Assembly (NCBI GenBank): GCA_946803715.1
Contig: CAMPET010000262.1
Coordinates: 27,077 to 38,130 of the forward strand
Reading direction: 5' to 3'
DNA: 11,054 nucleotides
Source of the DNA: Beroe ovata
Taxonomy: Eukaryota; Ctenophora; Nuda; Beroida; Beroidae
Positions 1 through 6,236 of the stretch are shown one piece after another (position 1 is the first letter of the stretch; the number at the start of each line of letters is the position of its first letter). Made by a program: the position numbers and the translations under genes. The notes beneath the pieces were generated by a model. The model was given only the letters and a program-made list of their open reading frames with translations. It had not been told where the DNA came from and ran no database searches.

Positions 1-26
1 CACACACACACACACACACACACACT
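1..26. repeat. (CA)n microsatellite at left edge
   Basis: About 13 CA dinucleotides run from the window edge up to the splice acceptor of the first exon. A branch-point-like ctgac follows directly (25-29) and the acceptor AG is at 41-42, so the microsatellite forms the distal part of that intron's 3' end. The repeat is cut by the window edge, so its full length is unknown. Confidence 0.95.
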
Positions 27-42
27 GACAATCTCTCCGCAG

Positions 43-234
43 CGTGTCACAGCTCGTGCAAGACGTGTATCACATACGGAGTTTGCTCCTCCTGTAATTC
101 TGTGTATCGTCCCATGCTACACGGTGGACGGTGTCTCTCGAGATGTCCCCGGAATAGAAGACCTGTCCTTGCCTACGACGACGACGACGGATTTTCAGAC
201 CCACACAGGATCTGCGTATCCCGTCGACAAGAAC
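43..234 (+). CDS. Exon: furin-like cysteine-rich (FU) module
   Basis: The acceptor is tctctccgcag ending at 42 and the donor is C|GTGAGT at 235; the exon is phase 1-1 with 63 full codons and no stop. It contains eight cysteines. The first part, CHSSCKTCITYGVCSSC, has spacing C-x3-C-x2-C-x5-C-x2-C, followed after 12 residues by GGRCLSRCP (C-x3-C-P) and a last Cys near RIC. This is the FU signature found in R-spondins, furin/PACE4-type proteases and receptor tyrosine kinases, where it forms stacked disulfide ladders in extracellular proteins. It lies directly upstream of TSP1 exons, the R-spondin order. A GAC run (about 176-190) encodes four Asp within the loop before the final Cys, an acidic and potentially length-variable insert. 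Because the exon begins after a phase-1 splice it has no start codon of its own. A second FU may lie outside the window. Confidence 0.82.
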
Positions 235-363
235 GTGAGTTATATCACATACTCATCGCGCCATGCACGATGTAGGGTAACTGCAGCTCTGTGCACGCTC
301 CTTCGCCACGTGATATGTATGACCCGATTTCTCTGTGACGGAGAACCGTGATGACCACTCGAT

Positions 364-465
364 CTGTGTGTGTAGGTGTCAATCCCCCCAGTCTGGATAG
401 TTTTTCCCCACTCTCCCTGTGTGTGTAGGTGTCAATCCCAGTCTGAATAGGTTTCCCCAACTTCC
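364..465. repeat. Tandem duplication, about 53-bp unit, two copies
   Basis: Units at 364-416 and 417 to about 465 both start ctgtgtgtgtaggtgtcaat and continue with cagtctg(g/a)atag and a C-rich end. The second is slightly shorter through loss of C residues. It is intronic, with no function suggested. Confidence 0.88.
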
Positions 466-570
466 CTCTCCATCACCCCCCTCCCCCCATTCCTTGCCAT
501 TCCTTGTCACCTAGCTCTCGCGGAGGATATACTAGGGGTTTGTGTGTATACCCCAGACATGCCCAACACC

Positions 571-634
571 CGGCATGCCTCCTCCCCCCGGCATGCCCTC
601 CCCCGGCATGCCCTCCCCCGGCATGCCCCCTCCC
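571..634. repeat. Short tandem repeat, ccggcatgccctccc unit, about four copies
   Basis: The 15-17 bp unit containing cggcatgcc followed by a C/T run is repeated four times with small length changes in the C run. Each unit contains the palindrome gcatgc. It sits in an intron. Confidence 0.88.
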
Positions 635-770
635 GAAAATGAAGGGCACACAACATGGTTGTAGCCAGCCAAATATCCGTTTTCGTGACCCCGCGCTCAG
701 TAAGCTATTTATAAAGCCCTACCATGCAGTAACAGGTAGTATAATGATGAGAATACATCACATTTTGAGG

Positions 771-877
771 CATATAACAGCTATATTCTCCCGCTATGAA
801 TATGACGGAATGATGTTACGTTACCGCGTGCTGCTGGAGTATATTCCGTCATATGTAGCTGTGTCGTTATAGCGTCA
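771..877. repeat. Imperfect inverted repeat, MITE-like
   Basis: Core arms atatgacggaat (800-811) and attccgtcatat (843-854) are perfect reverse complements. Outer segments also pair: agcta in the left arm with tagct near 856, and atataac (about 773) with gttatag (866-872). About 16 extra bases in the left arm interrupt the match. No target duplication could be fixed. It could be a decayed non-autonomous transposon. Confidence 0.45.
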
Positions 878-1441
878 TAAATTACCATGGTAACGCACTG
901 GTATAAAATATGTTACCACCGTCTGATGAAAATGTCCTCCATCGTAAGGAGCTGCACTGAAGCGGCAAGATTTATGAATGACTATTCAAGGCTGTGCAGT
1001 AGCAGCAGTCGCTATGGTATCAGTTATCAGATAGTTGGCATACCGGGAACGCTACAATAGACAATGGCTTATTTGTTTATTTTGAAATGTTATTGGATTA
1101 GCTATCGCTCAGCTGCCGTCGATGGAACAATATCTGTAGTAAACCGTGACATTATAAGAGAAAGCTGGTGTCGAGACTCATTAGCCCCCGCGTCCCCTCC
1201 CCGTCCCCCATTATTGCAAATCAGTCCCGGCGCTTATTAGATACTGGCTAGGATCCTAGTTGTTCCCAGCTCGACTCTGTGAAATGGTCTTTGTGTGATT
1301 TTCACATATGGCGGGACATCGCTATGAATTTTAATTTGTGATGAATGGACTCCCGCGCGGCCATGACCTCTTCTATGATGAAATCTCGACCATCGTACTG
1401 ATGGATCTATATCTCCACAGTTAACACTGCTCATCCCTCAG

Positions 1442-1588
1442 ATAAGTGTTCTGTGGGTGAGTGGTCAGAGTGGGGTCAGTGTGGAACTGTAGGCGGGCCC
1501 TACACTAAGACCCGTACCCGGCATGTGGGCCGGCAGGCTGGATGTGCGGGAGTTGCCCCAATTGAGTACCTGCCCTGCTATCTTCTAG
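1442..1588 (+). CDS. Exon: thrombospondin type-1 module 1
   Basis: The acceptor AG is at 1440-1441 and the donor G|GTGAGT at 1589; the exon is phase 1-1 with 48 full codons. The translation carries the TSP1 core KCSVGEWSEWGQC, then TKTRTRH, then single cysteines at AGC and LPC. The W-x-x-W (WSEW) is the C-mannosylation motif and part of the Trp/Arg stack. Only four cysteines remain instead of the usual six. The Cys of the CSxxCG signature is missing (QCGTVGGPY), so the O-fucosylation site (CxxS/TCxxG) is also absent. The start of the module (K-C-x-x-x-E-W) matches the variant of TSP1 that has an additional early Cys. It lies 1.2 kb after the FU exon and 200 bp before TSP1 module 2. Confidence 0.88.
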
Positions 1589-1788
1589 GTGAGTGTATTA
1601 ACACCTCATATTATCACGTGATCAATATGTGTGCGGCATATAGTGTCTTACGATAGAATTTGCAATATATGTCCATCCGGTTTGCTTCATTTTTAGCTCG
1701 AAGTAAGCGCGTTTGACTTCAATAACGTATAGAAATTAGAATTAAATCAGTCCCACATCCCGGTCAGTTCCGAACAACGAGATATCAG

Positions 1789-1971
1789 CATGCATCGTAT
1801 CGGAGTGGTTCCCATGGGAACAGTGCGATCCCTCCTGCAAGAGCAAGTTTCGGAGACGGAGGAGGATTGTCGAGGATATCCCGGGAGGAGGATTGAGGAG
1901 AAGGAGGACACTCTGTCCAAACCTTGTGGAGGAGGAACCCTGCCCCTGCTCCTTCGACACTCATTTCAACG
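1789..1971 (+). CDS. Exon: thrombospondin type-1 module 2, arginine-rich
   Basis: The acceptor is gatatcag ending at 1788 and the donor G|GTATGCG at 1972; the exon is phase 1-1 with 60 full codons and no stop. The translation begins CIVSEWFPWEQCDPSC, a clear TSP1 start with WFPW (W-x-x-W) and two early cysteines. It ends CPNLVEEEPCPC, the usual CPxLxE..PC tail. Between them lie two basic clusters, FRRRRR and LRRRRT, separated by IVEDIPGGG. Such basic strands in TSP1 modules commonly bind heparan sulfate, so heparin affinity is inferred. The clusters come from two GGAGGAGGATTG-like DNA segments (about 1857 and 1884), suggesting a local duplication, and the purine-rich sequence could also act as an exonic splicing enhancer. 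There is no O-fucose consensus (CDPSCKSK lacks the final Gly). Confidence 0.88.
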
Positions 1972-2223
1972 GTATGCGAGTATTTTACCCGTCTTTTAGA
2001 GAACATATATGAATTATGAGGTAATTTTCACATACTTTAAACCATGGTTAAACCATGGTTCTGTGGTTTTTATCACTAAGATCACCCTGTATATTTCATG
2101 TCGTTATGAGCTATTTTATTGGTTTCATCTCCCATTTTTTCTGGGAACTCGCTCGTCAATATGATGTACGCGTGTTGGTGTAAATGTCAATGTCAAATGT
2201 GATTACAACTGTCACTTTGATAG

Positions 2224-2351
2224 ATTGTGTCTGTTCAGCATTTGAATGGTCATTGTGTGATTGGTTATGTGCGACTGAGTCAAGATCAGACTGTTATACT
2301 ATAATAATACGCGAACATAATCCAATTAACCCCCAATCCATGATTGAGCTC
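2224..2351 (+). pseudogene. TSP1-like degenerate exon (possible)
   Basis: After an AG at 2222-2223 the phase-1 frame reads DCVCSAFEWSLCDWLC followed by ATESRSDCYTIIIREHNP. Spacing agrees with the start of a TSP1 module (D-C-x-x-S-x-W/F..W..C-D-x-x-C), one residue shorter than module 2 between the first Cys and the W. The second half lacks the CPxL..PC tail, the acceptor has a poor pyrimidine tract, and I find no phase-1 donor before the TGA at 2400-2402. It therefore looks like a decayed duplicate exon or a chance resemblance rather than a functional exon. Confidence 0.35.
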
Positions 2352-2811
2352 GTAGTCCGCGGCGCGGCTATAATTTTGCAACAAAAAATCTTCCAATTTT
2401 GACTACCCCGCGACTCGCCACTCTCTTTCTCCCTGCTGAGGACTCGGCGGGCATTCTTTTCATCAGATCTGACGCGCCCCTTGCCGCCCTATACCCTCAA
2501 TGACGCTCCTGCCTGTTCAATGCAACCTGTTGTAGTGCTCTGTATATGGCCTGGCTCATAGCTTCTTATTATTTGGGGATAAAATCATTGTACCTACACA
2601 CTACACAGTAGCACTAAACAGTGACGATGTTTGATGTAAGTGAAGATTTAGACAAAATTAATATGTTGAGTCAACAAGAAACGGAAAGACAGTCCTTCCT
2701 TTGATTATAAGTGTTAAGACACACGTGCCCGTTACTCATGGTTTCACCACCCCAGCTACCTCCTATCCCATCCCATGCTGATGAATTATTGTAGTTTACA
2801 CTCTTCCTCTT

Positions 2812-3058
2812 CCAACACGCTTCTCCACTCCCCCTTCTCCTCAGACACATACCACAACAACACGTTTCTCCACTCCCCCTTCTCCTCAGACACATACCAC
2901 AGCAACACGTTTCTCCACTCACCCTTCTCCTCAGACACATACCACAGCAAGACGTTTCTCCACTCCCCCTTCTCCTCAGACACATACCGCAGCAAGACGT
3001 TTCTCCACTCCCCCTTCTCCTCAGACACATACCACAGTAACACATACCTTCTCCTCAG
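2812..3058. repeat. 45-bp minisatellite of splice-acceptor-like units
   Basis: Four full 45-bp units start at 2845, 2890, 2935 and 2980. A partial unit precedes them (from about 2812) and a shortened 34-bp unit (3025-3058) ends the array. Each unit finishes ccttctcctcag, a pyrimidine tract plus CAG. Units differ by one to three bases. The last has lost 11 bp and alone contains agtaac (3036-3041), resembling a branch point, 18 bases before its AG. The exon for TSP1 module 3 begins at the next base. Because 45 is a multiple of three the array is open in some frames on both strands, but those frames do not join the TSP1 frame. Confidence 0.93.
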
Positions 3059-3238
3059 ACATATCTGCGCGGTGTGAGCATGACGATTGGTCGGAGTGGA
3101 GTTCGTGTGACGCACCCTGTGGCCCGGGAACGCAGACACGTACCCGGACACCCATCATTTCTCCGCAGCTTACGCAGGTCATGACCACGTGTCGACCGCT
3201 AGTCGAGACGAGAAAGTGTTGCAAGACAACATGCCAAG
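3059..3238 (+). CDS. Exon: thrombospondin type-1 module 3
   Basis: The acceptor ccttctcctcag ends at 3058 and the donor is G|GTGAAT at 3239; the exon is phase 1-1 with 59 full codons. The translation contains CEHDDWSEWSSCDAPCGPG then TQTRTRTP, a canonical TSP1 core with WSEW, paired cysteines, CG and the alternating Arg strand. The second half has TTCRPLVETRKCCKTTC, giving seven cysteines in all. The residue before CG is Pro (CDAPCG), so the O-fucosylation consensus is absent. The start is set by the splice site: using the acceptor-like CAG of the preceding repeat unit (3022-3024) in phase 1 would run into TGA at 3075-3077. Use of any upstream repeat acceptor would therefore truncate the protein. 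Confidence 0.9.
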
Positions 3239-3471
3239 GTGAATTGTGAATTGGAGCTAGCATGATATTGTGCCAATAAAATGCTCGCTGCTTCTTCAGG
3301 AGCATTCATAAATGTTATTTAATGCTCCTTTCTTGAGCCTGAGGAGGTAACGTGACAGCATATTTCACTCTTCACCACTCTCTTTCTCTTATGACTACGA
3401 CTCCTTACAGCAGAGATTTTCCCTGCTTTTCCCTACCTAATATATCCACATATTGACACCCATCCCCCCAG

Positions 3472-3657
3472 ATTACTGCTCCACCTCGCTACTCGGGAAC
3501 TGGTCGGACTGGGGCAAGTGCGAGGGCGGGTGTGATCAGGGAGTGAGGCGACGTGTACGGAGCAACATCTTCAGAGGTGTGCTCATGTTCTGCGACATAT
3601 CGCAGATCTATGAAGAGCAGCCATGTACCCGGAAAAGGAATTGTGTCAAGCAAAAAG
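3472..3657 (+). CDS. Exon: thrombospondin type-1 module 4
   Basis: The acceptor catccccccag ends at 3471 and the donor is G|GTGGGA at 3658; the exon is phase 1-1 with 61 full codons. The translation begins DYCSTSLLGNWSDWGKCEGGC then DQGVRRRVRS, with WSDW (W-x-x-W) and the R-x-R strand, and ends FCDISQIYEEQPCTRKRNC. Six cysteines are present as in a standard module. CEGGC lacks Ser/Thr, so no O-fucose site. The frame stays open for 25 more codons past the donor to a stop at 3732-3734, but that sequence (tandem cccgatt-like units) does not look like protein. The intron before it is about 230 bp. Confidence 0.9.
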
Positions 3658-3914
3658 GTGGGATTCCCCAGACTATCCCGATCCGGATCCCCGATTATCC
3701 CCGACGTTATCCCCGATCCAATTACTTAGAATAAGAAACTGCGAATAGTCGATTATAAAAAACGAAAATCAGAACTCTTTCATCATTCATAACATTTATA
3801 ATCCTTGACTCTTCCTCACGTCAACTCCTCTCATACCCAATCCTCTCACACTCACGACCCACTCTCCCTTTTCACTCCTTCTCTCTTTCGCTCACCCCAC
3901 TCTCTCTCCCCCAG

Positions 3915-4063
3915 ATAGGTGTGTACTGAGCGAGTGGGGGGCGTGGTCTGACTGCCGATATGGGGTACGGTTCAGAGATCGGAAGCACATCTCCGGATCG
4001 CACTGTCCGGAACTTGTCGATTCTCAGCCGTGTCACAGAGAGCAGGGAGAATTACCGAGGTGA
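3915..4063 (+). CDS. Exon: thrombospondin type-1 module 5 (3' end uncertain)
   Basis: The acceptor ctctctcccccag ends at 3914, phase 1. The translation reads DRCVLSEWGAWSDC then RYGVRFRDRKH, and HCPELVDSQPC near the end, a good TSP1 module with WGAW. It has four cysteines and lacks the C-x-x-S-C pair, as module 1 does. After PC the frame continues REQGELPR and meets TGA at 4061-4063. The same place contains GAG|GTGAAT, which resembles the donor of module 3 (AAG|GTGAAT) but would leave phase 2 rather than phase 1. It may be the terminal coding exon, or splice onward in phase 2; no convincing downstream exon was found within the window. Confidence 0.83.
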
Positions 4064-4577
4064 ATTGCGACGCTACCCTGATCTATTCACAGATCATGTG
4101 TTAGTTTATGCCTCGCTGTCGAGTGGCTACTCTTGTTCCAAGTGAAGGAATAGAGATTGATTGAAGAAAAACATAAGACCTGTATCTGTGACTGCGACAA
4201 CATGACTTTTTACAGCCTTCTGTTAACGTGAAAGTTGCTACTGAAGTGTATTTCGATTTTTTTCATCAGCACCAAACATAAAACAACTCTGAATGAAAGA
4301 CTGAAATGAAAAACAGTTTTTAGTTGATACTTATTTTGATAGAATTATTTCAGATATCGTAGTTGTACAAAAAGATTTAGTTCCCAAAAAATATTTGTGT
4401 GTTTTAGCACTTCACAAAACTACCCGCTATATTGCATATTGATTTTCATTTGATTTGCTTTATTACAGTTTATTTTCCTCAAAATAGATATCAAAAGATC
4501 CTTCGTTTTGCCTTTGGCGTGACTTTTGCCAGTGCCTCAACAGTTATTGTTAAGGCTGGACCACGCCTTTAGTTCGA

Positions 4578-4583
4578 AATAAA
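4578..4583 (+). promoter_or_regulatory. Possible poly(A) signal AATAAA
   Basis: A canonical AATAAA lies about 515 bases after the TGA of TSP1 module 5, in AT-rich DNA with a T/G-rich stretch (gtttatgttttccttgtcc) about 40 bases downstream. This would be the 3' end of the FU/TSP1 transcript if module 5 is terminal. The hexamer is common in AT-rich DNA, so confidence is low. Confidence 0.3.
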
Positions 4584-4863
4584 TATTATTCGATTTTGAT
4601 CATTATAAACAATCAAAAAAAGTTTATGTTTTCCTTGTCCTAGGAACTTTGTGTTTCTTATGGTCATACTATAAAACAGCGTCATATTGAGGAGAAATTC
4701 AAATCATCTAAATCGATCTTGATTATCTGTTTAGAGTACTCTTTGAGTTCGAATGATTGTCACCACACAAGAAATGGTCTATCATTCGCTTCCGCAATAT
4801 TTATCATCACTGATCACGTTCCACATTTCACCTACACTGTATATATTCGGACTCGGTGACCCT

Positions 4864-4956
4864 CTTGTAGGATTTTACCCTACCGTCGGTGCGTGCAATT
4901 TTCATTCCGCCCGATGATAAAATCCCGCCAGCAAGGGTAGGGTGAAATCCTACAAG
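4864..4956. mobile_element. MITE-like inverted-repeat element with 7-8 bp target duplication
   Basis: The left arm starts cttgtaggattttaccctac (4864-4884) and the right arm ends ggtgaaatcctacaag (4936-4956); the 21-nt arms pair with one mismatch. The element is flanked by tgaccct at 4857-4863 and 4957-4963, or gtgaccct of 8 bp if the ambiguous G is counted. It has no coding capacity. Short size, terminal inverted repeats and a 7-8 bp duplication fit a non-autonomous DNA transposon; 8-bp duplications are typical of hAT-type elements, but the superfamily is not established. Confidence 0.8.
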
Positions 4957-5655
4957 TGACCCTCCTGATCCACCTTACACGTTGCGCGCAACTTATTCTA
5001 CGTCCCTATTCTATTTCTACTCTGAGTCTGAATCTGTGACAGGCAGGTCACGCAACGTGGGAACACGCTCATAATACACACTACAAGTACAAGTACATTA
5101 AATACATACACCTATATCATAGTACTATGTATATAGTCGCACGACCAACGACGCACAATGTGAATGTACAGCATGATCATACACATTACACTCATACCTA
5201 CATTGTACTACATCATCATGTAATTGTATACGCAATCGGCAATCGCACATTTTACAAATACATTCACATTTGCAGCTCAGTATCACACATTCATTTTTCT
5301 CAGTTCTCACGCGTGCGCGCGGCTCTATTCCACTTCCAACTCGTCCGCCGTCCAGAACACACTACACATTTGCAAATTCTACTATAGTAGTTCTCAATCT
5401 CACCACTTTTGTTAGTTCGTTATATTCGCACTCAACACCCATAGTATTAGTAAGATTCGCATACTCTTCCAATTTCTTTAATCTTCCACCTTTCTTTAAT
5501 CTTTGCACATTGCAAAACTTTGTACTTGACACTCTTGCATATATAATCTTCCACCTATGATATATCCATCATGTTCCCATGTTTTCAGCATGGTGTGACA
5601 GAGAAAGGAGCCGATCGGTACGACATACTGATAGTGATACATCATACCCCTTGAG

Positions 5656-6235
5656 ACGTTCCCTCCTACCGTTCAGGTAGGAAAATTAAGTGTGACGCTA
5701 TCATTGGACACTAAAGAAGTTTTTTACTTTTAGGAGTGGTACCTATTACCCTATTATTATAGTACTTGTCATTCAAACTGTCCAACGCGTGATCTGTCAC
5801 TGTTTAAGTTATTACAAAAAGAAACCGAATAGTCCATAATCATTATCTACGAGTATCAAAAATCATACAATTACAAGAACGCCATTAACGTAAAGTTGAT
5901 AAACGTAATTTCATAAACTGAATTCAACGTTAGTTTATCTAAATTTCATTATCAAATTTAAGAAAAGGAAAGCTTGAATCCTCGTACAAACTGTAGCCTA
6001 AGATTTCGAAATCCATGAAATATTTCCTATACACAATGTCGCGGTCTGCCTGGCTTAAACTGCCAAAGTACCTGTCCACGTAATACAAACTATCATGTAC
6101 GTCCTTGCCTATGTCCACTCTGGACCCGGGAAACGGCACATGAGTTGTGTTTGTCAGCTTCCGGAACAAGTCCAAGTACCGATTACAGTCCTCAAAATGG
6201 ACGATGATGTCGTAGGGAAACTGGCAGATGTCCAA
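5656..6235. repeat. First copy of duplicated sulfotransferase 3' region
   Basis: Starts gacgttccctcctaccgttc and ends gatgtccaa at the ambiguous base. It matches 6237-6935 throughout, with scattered substitutions, short indels and one missing block of about 117 bp that is present in the second copy. The match spans the 3' flank and the last 98 codons of the sulfotransferase. Confidence 0.93.
5939..6235 (-). pseudogene. Partial sulfotransferase copy, C-terminal 98 residues only
   Basis: This reads from the ambiguous base leftward and encodes the same 98 C-terminal residues as residues 247-344 of the complete gene at 6640-7674, ending with the same TAG. I found four nucleotide differences in the coding part and all are silent: Leu TTA/TTG, Arg AGG/AGA, Val GTA/GTG, Val GTG/GTT. 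It lacks the PAPS-binding motifs and has no start codon. Rather than a decayed pseudogene it is probably the other allele of the same gene, cut off at a contig end. If the duplication were real it would be a 5'-truncated, non-functional fragment. Confidence 0.8.
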
Positions 6236-6236
6236 N
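6236..6236. other. Single ambiguous base (n) marking a sequence join
   Basis: This is the only non-ACGT base in the window. It sits exactly between the last base of the first copy and the first base of the second copy of the duplicated region, the position expected for a contig or read junction. Confidence 0.95.

Larger units (their letters stand above)
235..1441 (+). other. Intron between FU exon and first TSP1 exon
   Basis: About 1.2 kb, GTGAGT donor at 235 and tcatccctcag acceptor ending at 1441. I saw no further cysteine-rich module on either strand. It contains a 53-bp tandem duplication (364-465), a 15-bp pyrimidine-rich tandem repeat (about 571-634) and an imperfect inverted repeat with perfect 12-bp core arms (800-811 and 843-854). 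Open frames inside it are uninterrupted only because of repeat composition and show no protein-like features. Confidence 0.7.
1972..3058 (+). other. Intron between TSP1 modules 2 and 3
   Basis: About 1.1 kb. The donor GTATGCG is at 1972 and the functional acceptor CAG ends at 3058. It contains a degenerate TSP1-like segment (2224-2351), two adjacent aaccatggtt palindromes (2039-2060) and, at its 3' end, a 45-bp minisatellite whose units each resemble a splice acceptor (2812-3058). Otherwise I see no coding signal; the region 2403-2800 appears to hold nothing recognisable. Confidence 0.7.
43..4063 (+). other. Gene span: FU + five TSP1 modules, secreted/surface protein, 5' incomplete
   Basis: Gene-level entry joining the six exons listed separately. 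The FU exon and TSP1 exons 1-4 (192, 147, 183, 180 and 186 nt) start and end in phase 1, so any one could be skipped without a frameshift. Joined in order they give one uninterrupted frame, and four of the five junction codons are Asp or Ala (GAC, GAT, GAT, GCA), as is usual for exon-encoded TSP1 modules. In R-spondins, FU modules precede a single TSP1 and the protein is a secreted Wnt-signalling agonist that binds LGR receptors, ZNRF3/RNF43 and heparan sulfate. Here one FU is visible and at least five TSP1 follow, so orthology to R-spondin is not claimed. Signal peptide, promoter and any earlier modules lie left of the window. The 3' end is unresolved: either a TGA at 4061-4063 or a donor at 4060. 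Confidence 0.75.
4064..5655. other. Intergenic or 3' flanking region, no gene seen
   Basis: AT-rich sequence between the convergent FU/TSP1 gene and the sulfotransferase. It holds a possible poly(A) signal at 4578 and an inverted-repeat element at 4864-4956. The stretch 5040-5560 is A/C/T-rich with short direct repeats, including tttctttaatctt near 5470-5510. Long open frames there come from low-complexity sequence and have no protein character. Confidence 0.65.

Noticed and set aside
504-872. 122-codon open frame in the first intron
   Set aside because: Contains the 15-bp tandem repeat (Pro/Ala/Cys-rich translation) and lies between clear exons in intronic DNA.
882-893. Palindrome ttaccatggtaa, and similar aaccatggtt pair at 2039-2060
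   Set aside because: Short palindromes of this size are expected by chance; no supporting context for an operator or binding site.
2812-3058. 45-bp array as a CRISPR array
   Set aside because: Units are head-to-tail without distinct spacers and lie in an animal intron; it is a minisatellite.
2671-3151. Long open frames on both strands across the 45-bp repeat
   Set aside because: The repeat length is a multiple of three, so frames stay open automatically. They do not continue the TSP1 frame and have no protein character beyond the repeat.
4740-4760. gagttcgaatga resembling a tRNA B box
   Set aside because: The final conserved C is missing and no A box or cloverleaf arms are present.
5125-5560. 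Overlapping small open frames on both strands
   Set aside because: Low-complexity A/C/T-rich sequence; no domain, splice or start context.
5589-5676. Possible 88-bp exon (gttttcag acceptor, cag|gtagga donor, open in phase 1)
   Set aside because: It has no domain, its donor phase is 2, it does not fit the phase-2 exit of module 5, and it straddles the start of the duplicated region. Too weak without transcripts.
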